Source: Hamadaea sp013361475
GTDB lineage: Bacteria > Actinomycetota > Actinomycetes > Mycobacteriales > Micromonosporaceae
Direction of reading: 5' to 3'
Assembly (NCBI RefSeq): GCF_040654195.1
Contig: NZ_JBFAHM010000020.1
Span: 1 to 64,000, forward strand
Length of the DNA: 64,000 nt
Part shown: positions 42,145-49,413 of the stretch, one piece after another
Position numbering within the stretch: position 1 is the first letter of the stretch
Layout of the letters: the number at the start of each line of letters is the position of its first letter
Translations under genes and position numbers: made by a program
The notes under the pieces: model-generated
Database searches by the model: none
What the model saw: only the letters and a program-made list of their open reading frames with translations
Told to the model about the DNA's origin: nothing

Positions 42145-43157
42145 GCGGACTCCCGGCGGACGAGCGCGGGGGCGATGCTCTCCCGGCGGGCGGGCAGCGT
42201 CGGATCGTCCAGACGAGACAGCAGAAGTTGGGCCGCCTTGCGGCCACGGGCCGCCGCGCCGAGGTCGACGCTGGTCAGCCGGGGGAATGTGAGCTCAGCG
42301 ATGTCGGTGTTGTCCATGCCGACCAGCGCCACCTCCTCGGGTACGCGAATGCCCGCCTCCAGGAGCGCGTGGAGCGCACCGGCGGCGATGAGATCGTTGG
42401 CGGCGAAGATGGCGTCCGGACGGGTGCGTGTGAGCAGCCGCCGGGTCGCCTGAAGTCCGGCGTCGAAGGTGAAGTCGCCGTTCTCCACGCCGACCGGTTC
42501 GTGGCCGTGTTTGGCGAGCGCGGCCCGGAACCCGGCGTCGCGATGCGTCCCCGGCACCGTGTCCGGGGCGCCGTTGATCAGGACGATCCGCGTACGCCCC
42601 AGGCCGACGAGGTGGTCGACGCCGAGGCCGACACCGGCGATGGAGTCCGCCCGGACGTTGTCGATCGGCGTCTCGTCGGGCAGTTGACCGACGACGACCA
42701 CCGGAACCGCCGTACGCCCGAGTTCGTGCAGGTGCGCCTCGGTGACCCGCAGCGGCGACATGATCAGGCCGTCCACATAGCGCCGGGCCAGCCCGCGCAG
42801 CAGTTCGGTCTCGTTCGCCGTATGCGCGTTGGTCGCCTGGATGAGCAGCTGCCGGCCGGACCCGGCGATCTCCTGCTCGATCGCACGCATCATCTGCACG
42901 TAGACCGGGTTGCCGATGTCCGCCACGGCCAGCCCGATCAGCCCCGTACGCTGCGCCTGCAGCGAGCGTGCGATGGCGTTGGGCACATAGCCGACGCGTT
43001 CGGCCGCCGCTTTGACGCGGGCGGACAGCTCAGGGCTGCCACCCAGTCCGTTCAGCACCCGGCTGGCGGACGCGATCGAGACTCCCGCCAGGTCGGCGAC
43101 GGTCCGGACGGTGGCCGGACCGGTGTGAGTCCCATGTTGGAAACGTTTCCGTCCCAC
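42141..43157 (-). CDS. LacI-family transcriptional regulator of the ribosyl-compound operon
   Basis: A 338-residue repressor. The N-terminal helix-turn-helix (TVRTVADLAGVSIASASRVLNG, residues ~16-37) includes the hinge-proximal YVPNAIARSLQAQRTGLIGL, followed by a periplasmic-binding-protein-like sensor domain ending PRLTSVDLGAAARG. It is the first gene of the cluster. The only in-frame start is GTG 43157, which puts the palindrome GGAAACGTTTCC inside the first codons; this suggests autoregulation and possibly a leaderless message. Confidence 0.92.
   Translation of the reverse strand: MGRKRFQHGTHTGPATVRTVADLAGVSIASASRVLNGLGGSPELSARVKAAAERVGYVPNAIARSLQAQRTGLIGLAVADIGNPVYVQMMRAIEQEIAGSGRQLLIQATNAHTANETELLRGLARRYVDGLIMSPLRVTEAHLHELGRTAVPVVVVGQLPDETPIDNVRADSIAGVGLGVDHLVGLGRTRIVLINGAPDTVPGTHRDAGFRAALAKHGHEPVGVENGDFTFDAGLQATRRLLTRTRPDAIFAANDLIAAGALHALLEAGIRVPEEVALVGMDNTDIAELTFPRLTSVDLGAAARGRKAAQLLLSRLDDPTLPARRESIAPALVRRESA
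43139..43150. promoter_or_regulatory. LacI-type operator GGAAACGTTTCC
   Basis: A perfect 12-bp palindrome with the central CG typical of LacI/CcpA-family operators. It overlaps codons 3-6 of the lacI gene at the head of the operon. Confidence 0.7.
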
Positions 43158-43168
43158 GTGCGACGCCT

Positions 43169-43196
43169 CCGGGAAACTTTTGGCGAACTTTCCCGG
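43169..43196. promoter_or_regulatory. inverted repeat upstream of lacI
   Basis: CCGGGAAA (43169-43176) and TTTCCCGG (43189-43196) flank a 12-nt spacer just upstream of the lacI start. It could be a second operator or part of the promoter. Confidence 0.4.
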
Positions 43197-43283
43197 GAGC
43201 TTTCCTCACGTTGTGGCGGCCGCAACATCATCCGTTCGGCCGGTTCTCATGCCACATGCTCCGTCGCGGCCCGCCATCGTTGT

Positions 43284-43346
43284 CGCTGGATCAGGGTTCT
43301 CGGTCGAATCTTGGGGCAAGATTCGACCCGGAACCCTGATCCAGCG
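43284..43346. repeat. interspersed hairpin repeat, copy 3
   Basis: Arms of 29 nt (43284-43312 and 43318-43346) pair with one G-U and one mismatch around GGGGC. The left arm carries the family sequence GATCAGGGTTCTCGGTC. It lies 20 nt beyond the YccF stop (minus strand) and upstream of lacI. Confidence 0.9.
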
Positions 43347-43365
43347 CCCAAACGCGCTGGCGCGA

Positions 43366-43743
43366 TCAGGGGATGGCGGTGATCTCGCGGCCCAGCGGCC
43401 ACAGCGCGGCCGGCACCAGCTTGAAGTTCGCGATGCCGAACGGGATGCCGATGATGGTCAGGCACTGCGCGATGCCGGTCACGATGTGGGTGAGGGCGAG
43501 CCACCAGCCCGCGATGATCAACCAGACCACGTTGGCGATGGTGGACGCGACGCCGGCGCTCGGCTTCTCGGTGATGGTGTAGCCGAACGGCCACAGCGCA
43601 TAGCGGGCCAGCCGGAACGAGGCGACCCCGAACGGGATCGTCACGATGAAGATGAAGCAGAGCACACCGGCGAAGGCGTACGCGAGAGCGAGCAGGAAGC
43701 CGCTGCCGAAGATGAACCACAGGACGTTCAGGATGGTCCGCAT
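43366..43743 (-). CDS. YccF-domain membrane protein
   Basis: A 125-residue protein with two copies of the YccF motif: TIPFGVASFRLARYALWPFG and IGIPFGIANFKLVPAALWPLG. Each is preceded by hydrophobic helices (four segments). Function unknown; a small inner-membrane protein widespread in bacteria. It is followed by the hairpin repeat at 43284-43346, probably its terminator. Confidence 0.88.
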   Translation of the reverse strand: MRTILNVLWFIFGSGFLLALAYAFAGVLCFIFIVTIPFGVASFRLARYALWPFGYTITEKPSAGVASTIANVVWLIIAGWWLALTHIVTGIAQCLTIIGIPFGIANFKLVPAALWPLGREITAIP

Positions 43744-43776
43744 GCACTGATCATCCCGCGTCCACGCAAGCCGCCG

Positions 43777-44388
43777 TCAGCGGTTCTCGAACGGCACCGA
43801 GGCCCAGCCGGCGGGCAGCGTACGCGGAGTCCAGGCGGGGTCGGGCTCCCAGGTCGCCCAGCTGTCGTCCCACCAGCGCTCCCCCGCGTCGAGCCGGGCG
43901 GCGATCCGGTCGCCCTCCGCCTGGATCTCGGCGACCCGGCCCGGGTAGCGCAGTTCGCCGGTGCGGCCGAACTCCTCGACGTCCTTCCATTCGTAGGTCG
44001 GCGCGCCGTCCGGCCAGACGAGGTCCAGCTCATGGTCGAGCGTGTCGAAGCCGATGGGCGTACGCCGCGGCGCGTCCTGCAGGTTGAAGTACCACCCGGT
44101 GAACCGCCGCTCGGGGCCCTTCCAGAACACGAAGACCGCGTGGTCGACGCCCGTCCAGTGCAGCGAGAGCAGGCCGTGCCCCTGCCAGCTGCGATGCCCG
44201 GCGAGGTCCCACGGATGCCGTCCGGCCGGGAACTCGCCGTCAGGGAACGCGAACGGGCTGCCGGTCGGCAGATAGGTCACCAGCAGCTCGCCGTCGTCCT
44301 GCACGCAGATCGACGGCGACGCGAACCACAGTTCGCCCCGGATCACCTCACGGCGTACGACGGTGTCCCCGGGCTGGAAGGGCGTCAA
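43777..44388 (-). CDS. DUF402 domain-containing protein
   Basis: A 203-residue protein of the DUF402/FomD-like fold, seen in the central FTGWYFNLQDAPRRTPIGFDTLDHELDLVWPDG segment with conserved Trp, Tyr and the DLV acidic strand. Family members include nucleotide-handling phosphatases; the substrate here is unknown. The start is a TTG at 44388 overlapping the stop of the ABC ATPase gene (TTGA), chosen for this coupling. Confidence 0.8.
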   Translation of the reverse strand: MTPFQPGDTVVRREVIRGELWFASPSICVQDDGELLVTYLPTGSPFAFPDGEFPAGRHPWDLAGHRSWQGHGLLSLHWTGVDHAVFVFWKGPERRFTGWYFNLQDAPRRTPIGFDTLDHELDLVWPDGAPTYEWKDVEEFGRTGELRYPGRVAEIQAEGDRIAARLDAGERWWDDSWATWEPDPAWTPRTLPAGWASVPFENR

Positions 44389-45227
44389 GACGCCCGGGCG
44401 CTGAACCGCCCGTCCTCATGACTCACCTTCAAGGGGACGCCGAAAGTCGCCGACAGGTTGTCGCCGGTGATCACATCGTCGAGCAGCCCGGCCGCCACGA
44501 TCTCGCCCTGACGCAGGAGCATCGCGTGGGTGAAGTTCGGCGGAATCTCCTCCACGTGGTGCGTGACCAGCACCAATGCCGGGGAATCGGGGTCGGCCGC
44601 GACTCGGGCGAGCCGGCCGACGAGGTCTTCGCGGCCACCCAGGTCCAGGCCGGCGGCCGGCTCGTCCAGGAGCAGGAGTTCGGGATCGGTCATCAGCGCT
44701 CGCGAGATCTGCACGCGCTTGCGCTCGCCCTCGGAGAGGGTGCCATAGAGCCGCTCGGCCAGGTGCCCGACGCCGAACTGCGTCATCAGCGCCTCGGCGC
44801 GCGCCAGGTCGCCGGGGTCGTAGTCCTCTTTCCACCGGCCCATGACCGACCAGGCGGCGGTGACGACCACGTTGCGGACGGCCTCGTCGGCCGGAATCGT
44901 CTCGGCCAGCGCCGCGGTCGACAAACCCACCCGCGTACGCAGCTCGTGCAGGTCGGTCCGGCCGATCCGCTCGCCCAGGACGTGCATCGTGCCGCTCGTC
45001 GGGTGTGTACGCCCGGCGGCCAGGTTGATCAGCGTGGTCTTCCCGGCGCCGTTGGGGCCGAGCACGACCCAGCGTTCGTCCAGCTCGACCCGCCAGGTCA
45101 GGTCACGCAGCAGGTGCTGGCCGGAGCGCGTGACGACTACATGGTCGGCCGCGACGGCCAGATCCGGGTCGTCCGCGGCCGGCAAGTCCGGCACGGCCGG
45201 AGGATCGGGAAGCTGATCGTGCGCCAC
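44385..45227 (-). CDS. orphan ABC ATP-binding protein
   Basis: A 280-residue ATPase with Walker A GPNGAGKTT, signature LSEGERKRV, Walker B LLLLDEPAAGLD and switch His in LVTHHVEE. The HVEEIPPNFTHAMLL segment places it with the YlmA/ModF-like group. No permease or binding-protein gene is adjacent; the downstream partner is a DUF402 gene. GTG start at 45227. It may act in a soluble complex or with an unlinked permease. Confidence 0.88.
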   Translation of the reverse strand: MAHDQLPDPPAVPDLPAADDPDLAVAADHVVVTRSGQHLLRDLTWRVELDERWVVLGPNGAGKTTLINLAAGRTHPTSGTMHVLGERIGRTDLHELRTRVGLSTAALAETIPADEAVRNVVVTAAWSVMGRWKEDYDPGDLARAEALMTQFGVGHLAERLYGTLSEGERKRVQISRALMTDPELLLLDEPAAGLDLGGREDLVGRLARVAADPDSPALVLVTHHVEEIPPNFTHAMLLRQGEIVAAGLLDDVITGDNLSATFGVPLKVSHEDGRFSARAS

Positions 45228-45243
45228 GGGCCTATCAAATCAG

Positions 45244-45942
45244 CTACCCCGCAAGCGAGTACGCCCGGGTCGGCAGGGTGTGCATCCGCTCTCGGTCGCC
45301 CGGAAACAGCAGATAATGCTGAATCAGCCAATGGAGTTCGGCCGCGGGGACCGCGTACTGCGTGGCGTCCACCAGGACGCGACTCTGCACGGCCCGCCGG
45401 AGGCCGGGGCCGTCGGCGAGTTCGAGGACGAGGTTGTCGCCGTCGAGCAGCGCCGCCGCCAGGCCGGGCCAGGGGATGTGCCGACGCCCCACCGTCACCC
45501 CTGACGAAGTCGCCAGCAGCCCCGGCGGGCGCAGGCATTCGCGCACGTACCAGCCGAAGGCGAACACCGCGGGCCAGAACACCGTCTCCGGCGGCAGCTC
45601 GGCGTACGGGCCACCGGTCCGGACGATGCCGCCGTAGTACGCGGCCAGCGCGGAACCGAAGGCGACGAACGACAGCCAGCTCCAGAACCGCAGCGCCGCC
45701 TGACGAGGCGCCTCGAACCCGCCGCCGGGGAGCGGCCGCCACGAACCGGTCTGCAGCCGCTTCCGATGCCGCCGCACGAGCAGGCGGGCGAGCGCGGCCA
45801 GTCCGGCGAGGACCCACAGGGCGAATCGGTCCGGCGCCCGCCAGGCGTACCCGAGGAGGAAGAAGCCACCGAGGAGCGCGACGGAGGCCGCGGCCTCGGG
45901 CAGCGCGGACGTCCGTCGAACGTGCTCGATCACAGCGGCCAT
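45244..45942 (-). CDS. uncharacterised membrane protein
   Basis: I do not recognise the family. This 232-residue protein has two N-terminal hydrophobic segments (about 18-50) and two more at about 88-130. A soluble C-terminal domain has short strands (GVTVGRRHIPWPGLAAALLDGDNLVLEL) that resemble a PH-like or bPH domain. It ends 16 nt before the orphan ABC ATPase start, so the two may be co-transcribed, and is divergent from the ABC-2 exporter genes. Confidence 0.65.
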   Translation of the reverse strand: MAAVIEHVRRTSALPEAAASVALLGGFFLLGYAWRAPDRFALWVLAGLAALARLLVRRHRKRLQTGSWRPLPGGGFEAPRQAALRFWSWLSFVAFGSALAAYYGGIVRTGGPYAELPPETVFWPAVFAFGWYVRECLRPPGLLATSSGVTVGRRHIPWPGLAAALLDGDNLVLELADGPGLRRAVQSRVLVDATQYAVPAAELHWLIQHYLLFPGDRERMHTLPTRAYSLAG

Positions 45943-46011
45943 CGTAGCGAGGCACAGAAATCAGCCGATCGGCTGGAAACTCGCGGTGCGCCCGCGGACG
46001 TCATAGCGGGC

Positions 46012-46992
46012 ATGACAGCGGTGATCGAGATACGCGGACTGCGGAAGACCTTCCGCCGGCTGCGCGGCGGCGGGAAGGTCGCCCTGGCCGGCTTCGACAT
46101 GACGGTCGAGGCGGGCCAGGTGCACGGCTTCCTGGGGCCGAACGGCTCAGGGAAGACGACGACGTTGCGCACGCTGCTCGGGCTGGTCCGCGCCGACGCC
46201 GGTGAGATGACCGTGCTGGGCCGGCCGAGCAGCGAGTACGCGCAGGTCGCCCACCGGGTGGGGGCGATCGTGGAGAGCCCGGCGTTCTTCGAGAACTTCA
46301 CCGCCCGCAAGACGTTGGCGCTGCTCGCGACGGCGGGCGGGGTGGCCGCTCCCCGGGTGGACGAGGTGCTCACGCGGGTCGGCCTGCGGGATCGGGCCGA
46401 CGAGCGGGTCAAGACCTTCTCCCTCGGCATGAAGCAGCGGCTCGCCGTCGCGTCCGCGCTGCTCAAGGCCCCGGAACTGCTCATTCTGGACGAGCCGGCC
46501 AACGGGCTCGACCCGGGCGGCATCCACGAGATGCGCACGCTTCTGCGCGACCTGGCCGCCGAGGGCGTCACGGTCCTGGTCTCCAGCCACATTCTGAGCG
46601 AGATCGAGCAGGTCTGCGACACCGTCACGATCATCTCGCGCGGCCGCCGCGTCGTCGCCGGGCCCGTCGGCGACGTGCTCGCCGAGCATTCCAAGGGCGA
46701 ATATCTGGTACGCGTGAAGCAGCCGGACCGGGCCCGGGAAGTGCTCGAAGGCGCGGGCCTGACCGTCTCGGCGACCGACGGCCACCTGGTCGTGGCCGGG
46801 GTCGCCGACGCCGCCGCGATCAGTGAGGCGCTCGGCCGCGCCGAGGTGTGGCTGACCGAGCTCACCCCGATCGGCGCCGATCTGGAGAGCGTCTTCCTGG
46901 ACCTGACCGCGACGCGGCCGATGCCGGGGGCGTACCGGCAGGTCGACGACGCCGTGCGGGTTCAGTCCGGCGAGATGGAGGTCGTCGCGTGA
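46012..46992 (+). CDS. ABC-2 type exporter ATPase
   Basis: A 326-residue ATPase with Walker A GPNGSGKTTT, signature FSLGMKQRL, Walker B LLILDEPANGLDPGG and H-loop SSHILSEIEQV. The asparagine in the D-loop region and the bacitracin/lantibiotic-immunity-like length (BcrA type) suggest export or immunity. The stop overlaps the permease start (GTGA). It starts at ATG 46012. Confidence 0.93.
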   Translation: MTAVIEIRGLRKTFRRLRGGGKVALAGFDMTVEAGQVHGFLGPNGSGKTTTLRTLLGLVRADAGEMTVLGRPSSEYAQVAHRVGAIVESPAFFENFTARKTLALLATAGGVAAPRVDEVLTRVGLRDRADERVKTFSLGMKQRLAVASALLKAPELLILDEPANGLDPGGIHEMRTLLRDLAAEGVTVLVSSHILSEIEQVCDTVTIISRGRRVVAGPVGDVLAEHSKGEYLVRVKQPDRAREVLEGAGLTVSATDGHLVVAGVADAAAISEALGRAEVWLTELTPIGADLESVFLDLTATRPMPGAYRQVDDAVRVQSGEMEVVA

Positions 46993-47954
46993 AGGGCAGT
47001 CTGATCCGGGCCGAGCTGCAGCGTCTGCTCTCCCGGCGGTTCGTGCAGATCCTGACGGCCGTGATGATCGGCGTCTTCGGCGTCACCGTCGCCGTGACGA
47101 TGGCGGGCAGCCATCAGCCGACGGCGGCCGACTGGGCGAGCGCGGTCGTGCAGGCCAACTCGAACAACGAGGTCCACCGGCAGCTCTACGACGAATGCGT
47201 CGCGGCCCGGCAGCCCGGCGCCTCGGCCGTCGACCGGGCGAAGTATCCGAACCCGTGCCGGCTGACCGTCGAGCAGCCCGAAGACTTCCTCTACGACACC
47301 TACGTCTTCCGGACGTCGATCCGGCCGCTCGTCGGGTTCCTGGCGGCGTATCTGGCGTTGTTCGGGTTCCTCGTCGGGGCCACCTTCATCGGTGCCGAGC
47401 TGGCCAGCGGCGGCGCCACCAATCTGCTGCTGTGGCGGCCGGAACGCGTAAAGGTCCTGGCGGCGAAGCTGGCCGTCCTGCTCGGCTCGATCGGCCTGTT
47501 CTCGGTCGTGTTCTCGGCGATCTACGTCGCGACGTTCTACGGCATCGCGCAGGCGACCGGCTACGTCGGCGGGGTCGACTCCGACTTCTTCGGCAACCTG
47601 ATCGTCCTGGTCGTACGCGGCATCGCGTTGGCGGTCATGATCACCGCGGTCTCGTTCGGCGTCGCCACCGTCGGCCGGCACACCGCCGCCGCCTTGGGCC
47701 TGCTCACGGCGTACGCCGTCGTGTGGGAGGCGGGTGCGCGCCTCGTCATGGAGGTGCTGGGCTACCGACCGCAGGAACCCTGGTTCCTGTCCACCTACGT
47801 CGGCACCTGGATGACGGGCTCATTGCAGTACTACATCGGCTACGACGAATACGGGCACGTCGAGTGGTGGCAGGGGGCGGCCGTTCTCGGGACGCTGGTC
47901 GCGGCGGTCCTCGCGGCCGCGTTCGGCACCTTCCGCCGCCGCGACCTCGCCTGA
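46989..47954 (+). CDS. ABC-2 type exporter permease
   Basis: A 321-residue membrane subunit with about six helices. A large extracytoplasmic loop between helices 1 and 2 contains two cysteines (ECVAARQPG and PNPCRLT) that may form a disulfide. GAELASGGATNLLLWRPERVKVLAAKL is the coupling region typical of ABC-2 permeases. The GTG start overlaps the ATPase stop. Substrate unknown. Confidence 0.9.
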   Translation: MKGSLIRAELQRLLSRRFVQILTAVMIGVFGVTVAVTMAGSHQPTAADWASAVVQANSNNEVHRQLYDECVAARQPGASAVDRAKYPNPCRLTVEQPEDFLYDTYVFRTSIRPLVGFLAAYLALFGFLVGATFIGAELASGGATNLLLWRPERVKVLAAKLAVLLGSIGLFSVVFSAIYVATFYGIAQATGYVGGVDSDFFGNLIVLVVRGIALAVMITAVSFGVATVGRHTAAALGLLTAYAVVWEAGARLVMEVLGYRPQEPWFLSTYVGTWMTGSLQYYIGYDEYGHVEWWQGAAVLGTLVAAVLAAAFGTFRRRDLA

Positions 47955-47989
47955 CCCCCGATGCGCTGGCACCCTCTCCGGATCGTTGC

Positions 47990-48050
47990 GCTGGATCAGG
48001 GTTCTCGGTCGAATCTTGGGTCAAGATTCGACCTGGAACCCTGATCCAGC
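47990..48050. repeat. interspersed hairpin repeat, copy 4
   Basis: Arms of 29 nt (47990-48018 and 48022-48050) pair with one G-U and one mismatch around a 3-nt loop. It sits between the convergent ABC-2 permease and ROK genes, 36 nt and 13 nt from their stops, so it can terminate both. Confidence 0.92.
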
Positions 48051-48062
48051 CCGAAGAGTGGG

Positions 48063-49241
48063 CTAGTTGGTGGTGGAGCCGAAGACCTGGTCGCGGACGG
48101 CGTCGAGGCCGGTCAGCAGGGCCCCGCGGAGCACCGGCTCGGCGCCGACCTCGGAGACGACGACGCGCGGCGAGACCACCGAGATCGCGGCGACCTCGTG
48201 CTGTACGCGGTCGGCGAGCGGCGTGCCGCCAGCTTGGCCGACCTCGCCGGCGAGCACGACGAGCGACGGGTCGAGGACGACGCCGATGGAGGCGACGCCC
48301 AGCGCCAGCCGCCGGGCCAGCTCGTCGAGGACGGGGCCGCCCTTGGTGCCCGCCGCGATGGCGGCCCGGACCGCCTCACCCGCCGTACGCCCCTTGAAGC
48401 CGTGTTCGCGGGCGACGGCCAGCACCGCGTCCGCCCCGGCGATGGCTTGGAACGCGCCCTTCGCACCCCGCTTGCTGACGTCCCGGGGCAGATCGGCGCC
48501 GGGGACGGGCAGCCAGCCGATCTCGCCGGCCGCCCCGGTCGCGCCGCGGTGCAGCCGCCCGCCGAGCATCACGGCCAGACCGACACCGCGGTCGATCCAG
48601 ACGAGGAGGAAGTCGCCGACGCCGCGTGCCGCGCCTTCGTGTGCTTCGGTGACGGCCGCCAGGTTCACGTCGTTCTCGAAGAACACGTCGGAGATGAGGT
48701 CTTCCCGCAGGTTGGCGAGCAGCCCCCGGTGCCAGCGCGGCAGGTCCCAGGCGAAGGCGATGTCGCCCGTCGCCGGGTCGACGAGGCCCGGGGTGCCCAG
48801 GACGATCCGGCGGATGTCGCTCAGCGCCGCTCCACCGATCTCGGCGGCCTCGAGGACCGCCGAGTGCACGACGCCCACCGGGTCGTCGGTGTCTCGAGTG
48901 GAGTGCTCGACACGGCCTACTATCGACCCTGTGATGTCGGCGCACGCCGCGACCACGTGGTCGGGGCCGACGTCCACACCGACGACGTAGGCACTGGACG
49001 GAGTGACCGCGTAGAGCTGGGCGTTCGGTCCCCGCCCACCGGCCTGCTCGCCGACGCGCCGGACCAGGCCCCGCTCCTCCAGGCGTTCGACCAGCTGGGA
49101 TGCGGTGACCTTGGACAGGCCGGTGCGTTCGCCGAGCTGGGTCCGGGTGAGGGGGCCGTGCTCCAGCAGGAGTTCGAGGGCGGCTCGGTCGTTGAGAGCG
49201 CGCAGGAGACGGGGGGTTCCCGGGAGACGAGCAGATGACAT
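48063..49241 (-). CDS. ROK-family transcriptional regulator
   Basis: A 392-residue NagC/XylR-type regulator. The N-terminal winged helix (LTRTQLGERTGLSKVTASQLVERL) is followed by the sugar-kinase-like ROK fold with VVGVDVGPDH, VLGTPGLVDP, ENDVNLAAVTEAHEG and GAAGEIGWLPV. The family zinc-binding cysteines are not evident. It is divergent from a GH3 N-acetylhexosaminidase gene, with a palindrome between, so it probably represses that gene in response to an amino sugar. Confidence 0.92.
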   Translation of the reverse strand: MSSARLPGTPRLLRALNDRAALELLLEHGPLTRTQLGERTGLSKVTASQLVERLEERGLVRRVGEQAGGRGPNAQLYAVTPSSAYVVGVDVGPDHVVAACADITGSIVGRVEHSTRDTDDPVGVVHSAVLEAAEIGGAALSDIRRIVLGTPGLVDPATGDIAFAWDLPRWHRGLLANLREDLISDVFFENDVNLAAVTEAHEGAARGVGDFLLVWIDRGVGLAVMLGGRLHRGATGAAGEIGWLPVPGADLPRDVSKRGAKGAFQAIAGADAVLAVAREHGFKGRTAGEAVRAAIAAGTKGGPVLDELARRLALGVASIGVVLDPSLVVLAGEVGQAGGTPLADRVQHEVAAISVVSPRVVVSEVGAEPVLRGALLTGLDAVRDQVFGSTTN

Positions 49242-49260
49242 GGCGGCAGCCTCTGGCGTT

Positions 49261-49278
49261 TAGTAAAGTTTCTTATTA
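49261..49278. promoter_or_regulatory. candidate ROK operator
   Basis: TAGTAAAGTTTCTTATTA is an AT-rich palindrome (TA[G/A]TAA-N6-TTATTA) in an otherwise GC-rich region, 20 nt from the ROK start. AT-rich palindromes of this kind are typical NagC/Mlc-class sites. Confidence 0.6.
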
Positions 49279-49413
49279 GATTGGCAATGCTTTACCACTA
49301 ACGGCAAGGGTACGACGTCTCAGTAGGTGGGGACGTCCCCCCGGCCCAGCGACACGGCCCCCGCCGCACCGGCGGTGGTCCACCCCGGCACACGACGAAC
49401 AGTGGGACACGAG

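Noticed and set aside
44385..47954. A single multi-subunit transporter made of the orphan ATPase and the ABC-2 pair
   Set aside because: They lie on opposite strands in separate units, and the ABC-2 pair already has its own ATPase.
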